In this document: positions 1 to 8,874 of the stretch, piece after piece
Layout of the letters: every line of letters begins with the position of its first letter
Position numbering within the stretch: the first letter of the stretch is position 1
Source of the DNA: Terrimesophilobacter sp044464485
GTDB lineage: Bacteria > Actinomycetota > Actinomycetes > Actinomycetales > Microbacteriaceae
Direction of reading: 5' to 3'
Length of the DNA stretch: 64,000 bases
NCBI GenBank assembly: GCA_044464485.1
Contig: JBIQLG010000003.1
Coordinates: 186,001 to 250,000 of the forward strand
Made by a program: the position numbers and the translations under genes
The notes under the pieces: generated by a model
Database searches by the model: none
The model's input: the letters and a program-made list of their open reading frames with translations, nothing else
What the model was told of the DNA's origin: nothing

Positions 1-407
1 GGGTGCGCGCTGTGCGGCAGGGCATCGAAGAAGCGGCGAAGGTCTTCGTGTAGCAGCGTGTGCCTGCGGATGGTCTCTTCGAATCGGTCAAGCTCGACCG
101 CCGTTGGCAACTCACCGTGGATGAGCAGCCACGCCACCTCGAGATAGGTCGAGTTCGCGGCGATGTCCTCGATCGCGTATCCGCGATAGCGCAGGATACC
201 CGCGTCGCCATCGATGTACGTGATAGCGCTTCTCGTGGATGCCGTGTTGACAAAACCCTGATCCAGAGTGGTGTATCCGGTCTGTTTCGTGAATGTCGAA
301 ATATCGATGGAGGATGCACCCTCGGTGCTCGGCACGATGGGGAACTGTGCGCTCCCCCCGGGAAAACTCAGGGTGGCCACGGCCTCGTCAGGTAGTTCGT
401 CAGTCAC
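1..407 (-). CDS. gltA: citrate synthase, N-terminal part (truncated by window edge)
   Basis: Reading the minus strand from a GTG at 407 gives about 135 residues before the window ends. They contain a DGDAGILRYRGY segment followed by IEDIA and a HGELP motif, typical of hexameric (type II) citrate synthases, which condense oxaloacetate and acetyl-CoA in the first TCA step. The N-terminal region includes the LSFPGG beta-strand typical of this class. The start is supported by a TAGGCT hexamer exactly six bases upstream (leaderless). The 3' part, with the catalytic His and Asp, lies outside the window. It sits downstream of dapC in the same direction, 109 bases away, with its own promoter. Confidence 0.93.
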   Translation of the reverse strand, partial: MTDELPDEAVATLSFPGGSAQFPIVPSTEGASSIDISTFTKQTGYTTLDQGFVNTASTRSAITYIDGDAGILRYRGYAIEDIAANSTYLEVAWLLIHGELPTAVELDRFEETIRRHTLLHEDLRRFFDALPHSAH

Positions 408-413
408 GCTTAT

Positions 414-419
414 AGCCTA
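414..419 (-). promoter_or_regulatory. -10 element of leaderless gltA promoter
   Basis: TAGGCT on the minus strand, with six bases between it and the GTG start at 407. Transcription would begin at or next to the start codon. I see no convincing -35 and no Shine-Dalgarno. Confidence 0.55.
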
Positions 420-516
420 ATTGCCTGTGGCGTCGATCGTTGAACTCTCTCACAATCGCCTCAAGTGACTGGAGATAACCTCCAATATCACCGGCTCGCG
501 GGAGCCGACTCGACGG

Positions 517-1608
517 TCATTCGCCCAATGCGGCTATTCTGCGCGCAGCTTCGGCAATCGATTCGTCGCTCGCCGTGAGAGCGATGCGAACGTGAACGTG
601 ATCCCCATAAAACGTACCGGGGACTACAAGGACTCCGCGTTCCGCAAGCGAATCCACCGTGTCCCACGCTGGTGCGCCCGTGGTTGCCCAAAGGTACAAG
701 CCCGCGTCACTGTAGTCAATTCGGAATCCGGACGCCTCCAGCGCGGAGCGCAGCACGCCTCGCCGCGATCGATACACTTCGCGCTGCACATCAACGTGCG
801 TTTCGTCACCGAGCGCGGCGGCCATGGCAGCCTGGACCGGCGTCGGGGTCATGAGCCCCAGGTGCTTTCGCACCCCCAAAATTTCAGCGAGCAGCTGCGA
901 ACACCCTGCGACAAAACCGGCGCGATATCCGGCCAAATTGGATTGTTTGCTGAGCGAGCACACCGCAAGAATATTGTGCCGAGAGCCGTCAATCACCTCG
1001 GGATCCAGAATGGACGGTGTCGGTTTGTCACCGCTCCAATTCAACTCCGCGTAGCATTCGTCGCTGGCGATGACAGCGCCCAGTTCACGCGCCCGTGCCA
1101 CGGCGGTACGAAGCTCACTTACAGACAGAACTCGGCCATCGGGGTTTCCTGGACTGTTCAGCCAAATGAGCTTCGTGGAGGTCGGCCACCGGGACGGATC
1201 GTCTTCGGCGAGCGCATCCGCGCCGACAACGGCGGCACCGAGAGCGTAGCTCGGGTATGCGACGGCCGGGTGCACTACCGTGTCGCCCGGCCCGAGGCCC
1301 AAAAAGTGTGGCAGGCCCGCAACGAACTCTTTCGAACCGATGGTGGGCATAACATTGGCAACGCTCAAGCTCACGCCGCGGCGCCGGGCGAACCATTCGA
1401 CGATCGCTTCCCGCAACCGAGGAGAACCTGCGGTGACGGGATACGCGTGCGCATCGGCGGCTGCCGCGAGGGCGTCCTGAATGAGTTGTGGCGTTTCATC
1501 AACCGGCGAACCGACCGAGAGATCGACGATCCCCTCCGGATGCGAACGCGCGCGTTCCGCAAACGGAACAAGGGCGTCCCACGGAAAGTCCGGTAGAACC
1601 AGCGGCAT
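517..1608 (-). CDS. dapC: succinyldiaminopimelate transaminase (class I/II aminotransferase)
   Basis: 363 residues with a fold-type I PLP aminotransferase layout. There is an NSPGNPDG substrate/PLP segment near residues 151-158, DECYAE at 183-188 and the Schiff-base lysine K221 in SLSKQSN, followed by the YRAGF phosphate-binding arginine. The short N-terminus (LPDFPWDALVPF) and its place directly after ferredoxin are typical of actinobacterial DapC, which makes N-succinyl-LL-2,6-diaminopimelate for lysine and peptidoglycan. The start ATG overlaps the fdxA stop by one base (TGATG), so the two are translationally coupled. The aminotransferase class is certain; the exact substrate is inferred from family and context. 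Confidence 0.9.
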   Translation of the reverse strand: MPLVLPDFPWDALVPFAERARSHPEGIVDLSVGSPVDETPQLIQDALAAAADAHAYPVTAGSPRLREAIVEWFARRRGVSLSVANVMPTIGSKEFVAGLPHFLGLGPGDTVVHPAVAYPSYALGAAVVGADALAEDDPSRWPTSTKLIWLNSPGNPDGRVLSVSELRTAVARARELGAVIASDECYAELNWSGDKPTPSILDPEVIDGSRHNILAVCSLSKQSNLAGYRAGFVAGCSQLLAEILGVRKHLGLMTPTPVQAAMAAALGDETHVDVQREVYRSRRGVLRSALEASGFRIDYSDAGLYLWATTGAPAWDTVDSLAERGVLVVPGTFYGDHVHVRIALTASDESIAEAARRIAALGE

Positions 1609-1946
1609 CAGGCGGAAGAATCAGTGTTGTTGACGTTCGGTGGCAGCGCGGCGACAATCGGGTGGTCTTTGTGAATGACGCCGACCTTCGCGGCACCGCC
1701 CGGTGAGCCGATGTCGTCGAAGAATTCGACGTTCGCCCTGTAGTAGTCTGCCCACTGCTCAGGAGTGTCGTCCTCGTAATAGATTGCTTCCACGGGGCAC
1801 ACCGGTTCGCACGCGCCGCAGTCCACGCATTCGTCAGGGTGAATGTACAGCATCCGATCACCCTCGTAAATGCAATCAACCGGACATTCGTCAACGCACG
1901 CGCGGTCCTTGACGTCCACGCACGGGAGCGCGATGACGTACGTCAC
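1608..1946 (-). CDS. fdxA: 7Fe ferredoxin FdxA
   Basis: 112 residues. Cysteines at about 9, 17, 21, 25, 40, 43, 46 and 50 in the CVDxCPVDC and CVDCGACEPVCP arrangement mark a [3Fe-4S]/[4Fe-4S] ferredoxin of the mycobacterial FdxA type. The acidic C-terminal extension (EDDTPEQWADYY) is also typical. It is a soluble cytoplasmic electron carrier. Its start overlaps the end of the deacetylase gene by four bases (1943-1946, ATGA), and its stop overlaps the dapC start. The three genes therefore form a tight operon. Confidence 0.95.
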   Translation of the reverse strand: MTYVIALPCVDVKDRACVDECPVDCIYEGDRMLYIHPDECVDCGACEPVCPVEAIYYEDDTPEQWADYYRANVEFFDDIGSPGGAAKVGVIHKDHPIVAALPPNVNNTDSSA

Positions 1947-3133
1947 GGATCAGTCACCACCTTTGTTGAATCGGCTTGCGACTCCATCGTATCCCGCGCT
2001 CGCCTCATACGGCTCGGCCACACCAATGCGACGAGCGCAATGGCGACAACACCGTAGCTCCAGGTGAACCCCGCAACGCTTGCGGGAATGAGAACGGATC
2101 CTCCCGGACTCTCAAAGGAGAACGCTCCGACAACGAGCACGAGGCCGAGCGCGGCGAATCCTGCGACGATTCTCGTGCGGAACAGCAATCGGAGTCCCAC
2201 GAGCAGTCCTGCGCTGAGTGCGAGGGAGACGCCCGCGCCGGCAAGATCGTAATGGACGGTTCCCACCATGGCGAAAGTCACGCCCGCAATCAGGGCGACG
2301 ATGCACGCCGTGACTCGGCCCGTGGTGCCGAGCGCCGCCCAGCTGAAACCGTGACTCGTGTGAGTGAGTCGAAACGCCTCCACCTCGCGTAAGGGCTCGA
2401 TTTGTCCGCCCGAATGAATGATGCTGTTGCCCGCGACGGTAAGTTGCGTGCGGTAGGCCTCCAGCGCCCGCACGGTGCGGTCTCTGACCCGCGCAACGTC
2501 CACGCGCAGGTCGCCGGCGACGCTCGCGCCATCCGCAACGATCGTGTAAAACGGAATGCCCATCGCGAACGCTGCCATCTCCGCCGCATCGTGTGCTCTG
2601 ATGTGATCGGGATGACCGTAACCGCCTCTGCTGTCATAGCTGACAACTGCGGTCGGTTGCACGTCGGCGATGACCGCGGCCACATCGGCGGCAACCGCCT
2701 CCAGGTCCGCTTCGGTGAGCGTGGGCCACTCCGCGATGTGGTCCCGCTCGGTGGCGGCAGCAGTTTCTACGTCGACACCGAGAGGCTCGGCACCGTGCGG
2801 GCCCCACTGCATGCCCGAATCGCGATACCGGTGCGGCAAGGTGCCGATAGCACACGCGCTTTCGGTGCCGAGGAATCGGTGATCGGACACTCCCAGCACG
2901 CTCATGGCTGCCGCAAGCTCACGCTCACGGTAGGCCCCAAGATCCTCACCCGACAGATGCTGCAGTTCCGGAGGCACTACCTCGCCGCGTTCGCCGCGCG
3001 TGCACGTGAGAACCGTTACTCCGGCACCGGCGTCAAGGAGCACGGCGATGGTGCCACCCGTGGCGATGGTTTCATCGTCCGGGTGGGCATGCACGAAAAG
3101 GACGCGCTCATCCGATTCGTCGCCTGTGTGCAC
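1943..3133 (-). CDS. mshB: MshB-like PIG-L deacetylase with C-terminal membrane domain
   Basis: 396 residues. The N-terminal two thirds is a LmbE/PIG-L zinc deacetylase, with AHPDDE at about 16-21 and GHPDH at 173-177 as the metal-binding motifs. These suit N-acetyl-glucosaminyl-inositol deacetylase of mycothiol synthesis. From about residue 265 the chain continues into four predicted hydrophobic segments ending in a basic tail, which the classical soluble MshB lacks. The start is GTG at 3133 with TAAGCT six bases upstream, so it heads a leaderless operon with fdxA and dapC. The deacetylase fold is clear. MshB is preferred over a general PIG-L enzyme because a separate mca gene is at 59490-60365. 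Confidence 0.8.
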   Translation of the reverse strand: MHTGDESDERVLFVHAHPDDETIATGGTIAVLLDAGAGVTVLTCTRGERGEVVPPELQHLSGEDLGAYRERELAAAMSVLGVSDHRFLGTESACAIGTLPHRYRDSGMQWGPHGAEPLGVDVETAAATERDHIAEWPTLTEADLEAVAADVAAVIADVQPTAVVSYDSRGGYGHPDHIRAHDAAEMAAFAMGIPFYTIVADGASVAGDLRVDVARVRDRTVRALEAYRTQLTVAGNSIIHSGGQIEPLREVEAFRLTHTSHGFSWAALGTTGRVTACIVALIAGVTFAMVGTVHYDLAGAGVSLALSAGLLVGLRLLFRTRIVAGFAALGLVLVVGAFSFESPGGSVLIPASVAGFTWSYGVVAIALVALVWPSRMRRARDTMESQADSTKVVTDP

Positions 3134-3139
3134 ACAGTC

Positions 3140-3145
3140 AGCTTA
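3140..3145 (-). promoter_or_regulatory. -10 element of leaderless mshB-fdxA-dapC promoter
   Basis: TAAGCT on the minus strand, followed after six bases by the GTG start at 3133. It fits the same TAnnnT-N6-start pattern seen at several other genes in the window. Confidence 0.5.
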
Positions 3146-3175
3146 GGTTGATGCGGCGCGCGATGAGGATTCTCA

Positions 3176-3655
3176 CTATTCGTCATCATCCAGTTTGCTC
3201 ACAACATACGTCACGCCCATCGCACCATCCTGATTGTCAACGTTGATGAGCACTCCGTAACCGTGGCCCTCGTATGCTGCCATCGGCGTCTCCCCTTCCG
3301 TCACGAAGGACTCCTCGAACCCGGAGGAGAGAAACTTGCTTTGGATTTTGGTGAAGACGGCAGGGTCCTGCGTCGCGATGCGGACAGTCCAGATCGTGCT
3401 TCCCTCCGAGGTGATGGAACCGCCGAATTCCACTTCGCCTTCCGCAACGGGAATCTGGGTGGGGAAGTTCTTGGGAATCGACTTTCCGCCAAGATCGATG
3501 TCCGTGCCAGTTGCGCCCTTGAGGAACTCGCTGGCCCCGCCCTTCGCGAGTTGCTCCAGTGGATTTGCGACGCATCCGCTCACGGTGAAGGTGACTCCGA
3601 ACGCGAGAGCGATGGTCGTCGCGATGGTCGTGAAAGTTCTGGTCCCGGTACGCAT
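3176..3655 (-). CDS. small secreted lipoprotein of unknown function
   Basis: 159 residues from the ATG at 3655. The reading frame stays open further upstream, but only this start places a signal peptide at the N-terminus. A hydrophobic core (IATTIALAFGVTFTV) is followed by SGC, making Cys28 the probable lipidated residue. The mature part is small, hydrophilic and ends in DDDE. It resembles Microbacteriaceae lipoproteins of unknown role. A GGAGG lies about 13 bases upstream, rather far for a Shine-Dalgarno. It is divergent from the BTAD regulator at 3755. No function is assigned. Confidence 0.75.
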   Translation of the reverse strand: MRTGTRTFTTIATTIALAFGVTFTVSGCVANPLEQLAKGGASEFLKGATGTDIDLGGKSIPKNFPTQIPVAEGEVEFGGSITSEGSTIWTVRIATQDPAVFTKIQSKFLSSGFEESFVTEGETPMAAYEGHGYGVLINVDNQDGAMGVTYVVSKLDDDE

Positions 3656-3754
3656 GATGTTGTGGTGTCCTCCATTGAATGGCGCGATTGTGGCTGACTG
3701 CCAGCGTAGGGAGCTCCGTGTGAGAAATCTTAAAGCCGGTATCATGGGGTAGAA

Positions 3755-4909
3755 ATGACTGAGCCACCTCTGGCGACCCAGCCATCTCGGGTAAATCGGT
3801 TCCGCGAAACCTCCGCCGAACTGCGTTTTTTCGGCCGAAAAAGTCGGTTGGCACAGTTGGGCGCGGCGGGGCCTGCTGCACCGGATGCCGTGCAGAATGT
3901 CACCGAAGTCGCAGCGATCGGCACGTCGCCGCTGGCATCTGACCTGGTGGCATGGCTCATCGGTTCGCAACTTGATCTTGCGGAAGCCCTGCATCGCACC
4001 GCAGGAACCTCGGCCCCCGTGGAAGCGCGCGCCGTGGCGCGGCAGGCGCATGCTTTAGCAACAGAGCTCGAGCTGCCGCACTTCATCCGGCGCGCGGAGG
4101 CCGTGGTGGACAGCCTGGGTGCTGAACCCGAGTCTGCAGTGAATGAGCCGCACTCGGACAGCACCGAGGTCGAAATTCTGCCGCGCATTTCCGTCATGGG
4201 TCGATTCCAGGTGACGGCGGCAGATGGTTCGTTTGCGCACTGGACTTCGCGAAAGGCGCGAATGATTCTCCAACTTCTGGTGGCCTCGCGCGGCGCCCCC
4301 GTTTCCCGCGAGCGCCTGATGGATTACGTGTGGCCCGGCGAAGCACCCGACCTGCTCAGCAACAGGTTGTCGGTGGCGATCAGCACGGTTCGGCGCGCGC
4401 TGGATCCCGTTCGGCAGTACTCCGCACAACACTTCCTGCGGGCACGACGTAATGTTCTGCAACTCAACGTGGATCAGCTCACGATCGACGTTGAAGACTT
4501 TCTTCGGCTGGGTCGAAGTGTCGTGAACCGGCATCCGAGGCCGGGTGACGCAGCACTGGATTACGCGATCCAACTCTATGCGGGTGAGGTTTTCGCCGAC
4601 GAACCGTACGAAGACTGGGCGCAGCAACTTCGGATGGAGGCAAGAAACCTCTTTGCGGATCTCTGCAGACTGCGTGCTGAGTCTGCCTCGCTGAACGACA
4701 ACTCGCGGCTCGCCGCCGAACTGCATCGTAAAGTACTCAGCGTCGATGGCTATGACGAGAATGCACATCGGGGGCTCATCGCCGCCCTCGATTCACTCGG
4801 GGTCAACGGTCAGGCGCGGTCGGCCAGAGCGACGTACCACTCCGCAATGTCGGAACTGGCCAGAGAAAGCACGCAATGCAGTCATCACCCGACTTACCCT
4901 CGACGGTGA
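3755..4909 (+). CDS. BTAD-domain (SARP-like) transcriptional regulator
   Basis: 384 residues. Residues about 1-140 are Ala-rich and not recognised. Residues 144-240 form an OmpR/SARP-type winged helix (SVMGRF start, then LVASRGAPVSRERLMDYVWP and NRLSVAISTVRRAL). Residues 241-375 match the helical bacterial transcriptional activator domain (DVEDFLRLG, YAGEVFADEPYEDWA, LAAELHRKVL). Such proteins bind direct repeats near promoters and activate transcription. There is no receiver domain and no adjacent kinase. It lies alone between the divergent lipoprotein gene and convergent typA. A TATCAT hexamer ends 9 bases before the ATG. The target is unknown; the lipoprotein promoter is one candidate. Confidence 0.8.
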   Translation: MTEPPLATQPSRVNRFRETSAELRFFGRKSRLAQLGAAGPAAPDAVQNVTEVAAIGTSPLASDLVAWLIGSQLDLAEALHRTAGTSAPVEARAVARQAHALATELELPHFIRRAEAVVDSLGAEPESAVNEPHSDSTEVEILPRISVMGRFQVTAADGSFAHWTSRKARMILQLLVASRGAPVSRERLMDYVWPGEAPDLLSNRLSVAISTVRRALDPVRQYSAQHFLRARRNVLQLNVDQLTIDVEDFLRLGRSVVNRHPRPGDAALDYAIQLYAGEVFADEPYEDWAQQLRMEARNLFADLCRLRAESASLNDNSRLAAELHRKVLSVDGYDENAHRGLIAALDSLGVNGQARSARATYHSAMSELARESTQCSHHPTYPRR

Positions 4910-4989
4910 TAGACGATCTCGCCTTTCGGGTTATCGACTCCGTGAGAGGCGCTCCCGCGACCTGTGAGTACCCTTAAAACCGTTTCGGC

Positions 4990-5004
4990 GCCGGCTCAGC
5001 CGGC
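4990..5004 (-). terminator. stem-loop at the 3' end of typA
   Basis: GCCGGC-TGA-GCCGGC on the minus strand is a 6-bp stem whose three-base loop is the typA stop codon (4996-4998). About 11 bases further is GGTTTT, a short U run. It may act as a terminator or protect the mRNA end. The U-tract is short and spaced, so termination is uncertain. Confidence 0.4.
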
Positions 5005-6906
5005 ATTGGCACGCTTGAGGCTTGCCGTGGCCCGTGCGCGAGCATTCTGGTCGAGTTCGACTTTGCGGATGCGCACAAACTCCGGCGTGACCTCCACGCA
5101 CTCGTCTTCCCGCGCGAATTCGAGGCATTCTTCGAGGGTCAGCTGGCGAGAGGGCGTCATCCGCTCGAACGTGTCTGACGTGGATTGGCGCATGTTCGTA
5201 AGCTGCTTTTCCTTCGTGATATTCACGTCCATGTCCTCGGAACGCGAATTCTCGCCAACCACCATGCCCTCGTACACTTCCTGGGTCGGTTCGACGAAGA
5301 AGGACATGCGCTCCTGAAGTGCGACCATGGCGAAGGGCGTCGCAACGCCCGCACGATCCGCAACGATGGAGCCGGTGTTGCGCGTCACGATGGGGCCGGC
5401 CCACTCTGCATAACCGTGGGAGATCGCGTTGGCAATTCCGGTGCCCCGCGTGACGGTGAGGAACTCGGTGCGGAACCCGATGAGCCCGCGCGAAGGAACA
5501 ATGAACTCCATGCGCACCCAGCCGGTGCCGTGGTTGCTCATGCCGTCCATGCGGCCCTTGCGCGCGGCAAGAAGCTGCGTGATCGCACCCAGGTGTTCCT
5601 CCGGGGCATCGATCGTGAGGTGCTCATACGGTTCGTGAACCTTGCCGTCGACACGGCGAGTGACCACTTGAGGTTTACCCACCGTGAGTTCGAAGCCTTC
5701 TCGACGCATTTGCTCAACCAAAATGGCCAGCGCCAGTTCGCCGCGGCCCTGCACTTCCCACGCATCCGGGCGGCCAATATCGACCACCTTGAGCGAGACG
5801 TTTCCGACCAGTTCGCGGTCCAGCCGATCTTTCACCATTCGGGCAGTGAGCTTGTGGCCCTTGATCTTGCCCACGAGCGGACTCGTGTTGGTTCCGATCG
5901 TCATCGAAATGGCGGGGTCATCCACCGTGATCGCCGGCAGCGGCCGAATGTCATCGGGATCGGCAAGCGTGTCGCCGATGGTGATATCGGCAAAGCCTGC
6001 CACCGCGACAATGTCGCCAGGGCCTGCGCTCTCCGCCGGGTAGCGGTCCAGTGCCTTCGTGATCAGAAGTTCCGTCACCCGCACGTTGTGCACCTCGCCG
6101 TCTTTGCGCACCCACGCCACGGTTTCGCCCTTCTTCAGGGTGCCGTTGAAGATTCTCAGCAACGCGAGTCGACCGAGGAACGGCGACGCATCCAGGTTCG
6201 TGACGTGCGCCTGCAACGGCGCCTCGGGGTCGTAACCGGGAGCGGGAATGTGCCGCAGGATCGCTTCGAACAGCGGTTCAAGATCGCCGTTGTCTGGCAG
6301 GGTGCCGTTTTCGGGCTTGGTGAGGCTCGCCGCGCCGTTCCGCCCAGAAGCGTAGACGATGGGCACATCAAGCAACGCATCGATGTCGGGGTCGGGCACG
6401 TCGTCTGCCAGATCGCTTGCAAGGCCCAGAAGCAGATCCTGACTTTCGGCGACCACATCGTCGATGCGCGCATCCGGCCGGTCGGTTTTGTTGACGAGAA
6501 GGATAACGGGAAGCTTGGCCTCCAGCGCCTTGCGCAGTACAAATCGGGTTTGCGGCAGCGGGCCCTCGCTGGCGTCGACAAGCAGTACGACGCCGTCTAC
6601 CATGCTGAGGCCGCGCTCCACTTCGCCGCCGAAGTCGGCGTGGCCGGGAGTGTCAATGACGTTGATGGTCACGGGGCCTTCGGTCGCGTGCACGCCCGCG
6701 TAACTGATGGCCGTGTTCTTGGCCAGAATCGTGATGCCCTTTTCGCGTTCAAGGTCACCGGTGTCCATGGCCCGCTCTTCGACGTGCGCGTGCTCGCCAA
6801 ACGAGTTTGTTTGGCGCAGCATGGCGTCGACAAGCGTGGTTTTTCCGTGATCGACGTGCGCGACGATCGCCACGTTGCGCAAGTCATTGCGGGTGGCAAG
6901 AGACAT
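4996..6906 (-). CDS. typA: translational GTPase TypA/BipA
   Basis: 636 residues, the usual length. G1 is AHVDHGKT at residues 16-23, G3 is DTPGHADFGGEVERGL, and G4 is NKTDRPDAR. Domain II follows, then the BipA-specific C-terminal half with YEHLTIDAPEEHLG, a GMSNHGTGWVRMEF stretch and GFRTEFLT. TypA is a ribosome-associated GTPase of the EF-G family needed for ribosome assembly and stress growth. It is single-gene spaced: 39 bases upstream is the stop side of the transporter operon, and downstream it converges with the BTAD gene. The TAAG and GGACAC before the ATG give no clear Shine-Dalgarno. Confidence 0.96.
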   Translation of the reverse strand: MSLATRNDLRNVAIVAHVDHGKTTLVDAMLRQTNSFGEHAHVEERAMDTGDLEREKGITILAKNTAISYAGVHATEGPVTINVIDTPGHADFGGEVERGLSMVDGVVLLVDASEGPLPQTRFVLRKALEAKLPVILLVNKTDRPDARIDDVVAESQDLLLGLASDLADDVPDPDIDALLDVPIVYASGRNGAASLTKPENGTLPDNGDLEPLFEAILRHIPAPGYDPEAPLQAHVTNLDASPFLGRLALLRIFNGTLKKGETVAWVRKDGEVHNVRVTELLITKALDRYPAESAGPGDIVAVAGFADITIGDTLADPDDIRPLPAITVDDPAISMTIGTNTSPLVGKIKGHKLTARMVKDRLDRELVGNVSLKVVDIGRPDAWEVQGRGELALAILVEQMRREGFELTVGKPQVVTRRVDGKVHEPYEHLTIDAPEEHLGAITQLLAARKGRMDGMSNHGTGWVRMEFIVPSRGLIGFRTEFLTVTRGTGIANAISHGYAEWAGPIVTRNTGSIVADRAGVATPFAMVALQERMSFFVEPTQEVYEGMVVGENSRSEDMDVNITKEKQLTNMRQSTSDTFERMTPSRQLTLEECLEFAREDECVEVTPEFVRIRKVELDQNARARATASLKRANAG

Positions 6907-6945
6907 GGGTGTAGTGTCCTTAAACTTTTTGGGGAACGTTCAATA

Positions 6946-8874
6946 CTACTTGACCGGAGTGGGAATACCCGACGATTCGGTCACGGGAGTCCACTCCCAC
7001 AGGTTCCACAGAATTCCGGGGGCAAGCGTCGCGGTTTTGATACCCGACACGTGCGCGTTGTGCGCGACCACGAGTTGATCCTGATAGAGCGGCAGTCCAT
7101 ATGCTTGCGCATACAGCTCGGCATCCAGCCGCGTCTTGATGTTCTCCTGTTTCTCCTGGTCAGGCGTTACCGCGAGTTGCGCGAGCATCGAGTCGACACT
7201 TTTGTCCGAAAAACCGTTGAAGTTTCCCTGACCGCCGGTCCCGAAAATCGACTGCACGCCGGCAACGGAAAGGTTTGCGGATGTCCACGCAAAGATGGAG
7301 GCGTCGTAGGTTCCGGGCGTGCCCAGCAGGTTTCGCCAGTCCGGACCGGAACAATTGGTCACGACAAAACCTGCCTGAGCGGCAGAATCCGCGATGAGCT
7401 GATACTCCTGCACGCGTTTCGGATTCGATGGATCGAACATCATGCACACGGTCGGTGACATTGCACCTGCTTGTGCAAGAAGGTCTTTCGCGCCCTGAAC
7501 ATCGACCTGAGCGAATTGTGCTGAACCGTTGGAACGCACGGTGTCGGAGTATCCCGGTGCCCCCGGGATCACCACGAGCGAGGAACGATCCGCATCGTCC
7601 GACAGGACCGCCCCTAAAATTTTCTCCCTGATCTTGTCCACGGGAATCACCTTCAGAAACGCCTGCCGCACGCGCACATCAGAAAACGTGCCGTGCATGC
7701 TTCCCGCGAACTGAAGGTCCAGGTGCTCGTAGGTGGGCCCCGGTACACGCTGGACCGAGATGTCGCTTACGGAGTGCAGCGCTTCCAGAACGTCGGAACT
7801 GGCTCGCGGAACAACCACATCGGCGGCGGCATTCTTGAGAGCGGCGATCTGAATCAGCGGGTCACTCAGATAGCGAAGTTTGACGGTTTCGAACACCGGA
7901 TTGTGATCACCGTGATAGCGCGGGTTCGCCCTCAGAGTCACGCTCTTGCCCGCAACAAATCCCGTGATCGTGTACGGTCCCGTGGAGACCAGCAGAGAAT
8001 CATCCAACTGGCCGGCATCGAGATCGAAACCACTGTTCCAGAAGTTCGCTATCGCGGAAAGCGCCGCGGTGTCATGGTCCCGAATTGCCGCGATAAGCGC
8101 CCTCTTCGCCGTATCGGCATCGTTCAGGAATTTTTCGTCAGGCCGGGTCGTCGAGTCCGAAGAATTCGTGTGCGCCAACGGCAGTGACAGGGCATGCGAG
8201 GCGACAACGTGAGCAGGGAGCCCCACCTGCAGCAACAGCGGCCAGTCTACGACGTAGCTGTCCCACGTGAGGGTGAGCGAGCGACCATCATCTCCGATCA
8301 CGGGCATCGCGGTGACGTACTGTAGCCCTTCGCTCGTGGCACCATCGAAATACACCGTGGTCGAGGGAAATGGTGTGGTGTAGCGACCGGAATCCACGTC
8401 TCGGTATTGCCGATCATCCACATCCTTCGTGTTGAGCGACCCCGAGTTGGCCGCCCATGCCAAGAGAAGGTCTGCGGCATCCACCGGCACGCCATCCGAC
8501 CAGGTCACACCGTCCGCGATCGTATATTTCACCGTCAAAGGATCGTTGGACAGAAGCTGGTAGCTTCCAAACGAGGGGTCTTCCACGAGGTTCGATGCGT
8601 CGTCGTACCGATTGAAGCTCGAATTCACCGCCTCAAGCACGCTGCTGTTCGCGGGAGAATTGCCATACGAGGTTCGATCATTCAGTGAGAAGAACGCGGC
8701 ATTCGTCACGACGGTGACGCTGCTGCCCTCCACCACCGTCGGCGCGCTGCACCCCGCGAGCGAGAGACACAGGGTGACCGTGGCCGCAGCGCCGCGCCAC
8801 AGCCGGGCGCGCTGGCGCACGCGCGGCTGAACCTGCTCGGACGACGTCGGGATGCTTGTTGTGCTTTTCGTCAC
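6946..8874 (-). CDS. family 5 extracellular solute-binding lipoprotein (oligopeptide type)
   Basis: 642 residues. It has a basic N-terminus, a hydrophobic segment and the lipobox LAGC with Cys42. The body follows the SBP family 5 (OppA/DppA) pattern, including NDPLTVKYT, VTWSDGVPVDAADLLLAW and a C-terminal WNLWEW. The GTG start overlaps the stop of the ATPase gene by four bases (GTGA), making it the last gene of the operon that begins at 14284. It is visibly a paralogue of the binding protein at 19605-21356 (shared LTVKYT, TWSDG, LAWA blocks) and less like the first binding protein of its own operon. The likely role is capture of peptides outside the membrane. The ligand cannot be read from the sequence. 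Confidence 0.88.
   Translation of the reverse strand: MTKSTTSIPTSSEQVQPRVRQRARLWRGAAATVTLCLSLAGCSAPTVVEGSSVTVVTNAAFFSLNDRTSYGNSPANSSVLEAVNSSFNRYDDASNLVEDPSFGSYQLLSNDPLTVKYTIADGVTWSDGVPVDAADLLLAWAANSGSLNTKDVDDRQYRDVDSGRYTTPFPSTTVYFDGATSEGLQYVTAMPVIGDDGRSLTLTWDSYVVDWPLLLQVGLPAHVVASHALSLPLAHTNSSDSTTRPDEKFLNDADTAKRALIAAIRDHDTAALSAIANFWNSGFDLDAGQLDDSLLVSTGPYTITGFVAGKSVTLRANPRYHGDHNPVFETVKLRYLSDPLIQIAALKNAAADVVVPRASSDVLEALHSVSDISVQRVPGPTYEHLDLQFAGSMHGTFSDVRVRQAFLKVIPVDKIREKILGAVLSDDADRSSLVVIPGAPGYSDTVRSNGSAQFAQVDVQGAKDLLAQAGAMSPTVCMMFDPSNPKRVQEYQLIADSAAQAGFVVTNCSGPDWRNLLGTPGTYDASIFAWTSANLSVAGVQSIFGTGGQGNFNGFSDKSVDSMLAQLAVTPDQEKQENIKTRLDAELYAQAYGLPLYQDQLVVAHNAHVSGIKTATLAPGILWNLWEWTPVTESSGIPTPVK

Noticed and set aside
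3656..4051. longer N-terminus of the lipoprotein frame, up to 291 residues
   Set aside because: The extension is antisense to the BTAD gene and has no signal-peptide logic; the ATG at 3655 gives a clear lipobox.
5185..7458. 757-codon open frame on the plus strand opposite typA
   Set aside because: It lies fully antisense to a certain gene, has Arg/His-rich, non-family residues and no start signal. Long antisense frames are expected in high-GC coding regions.
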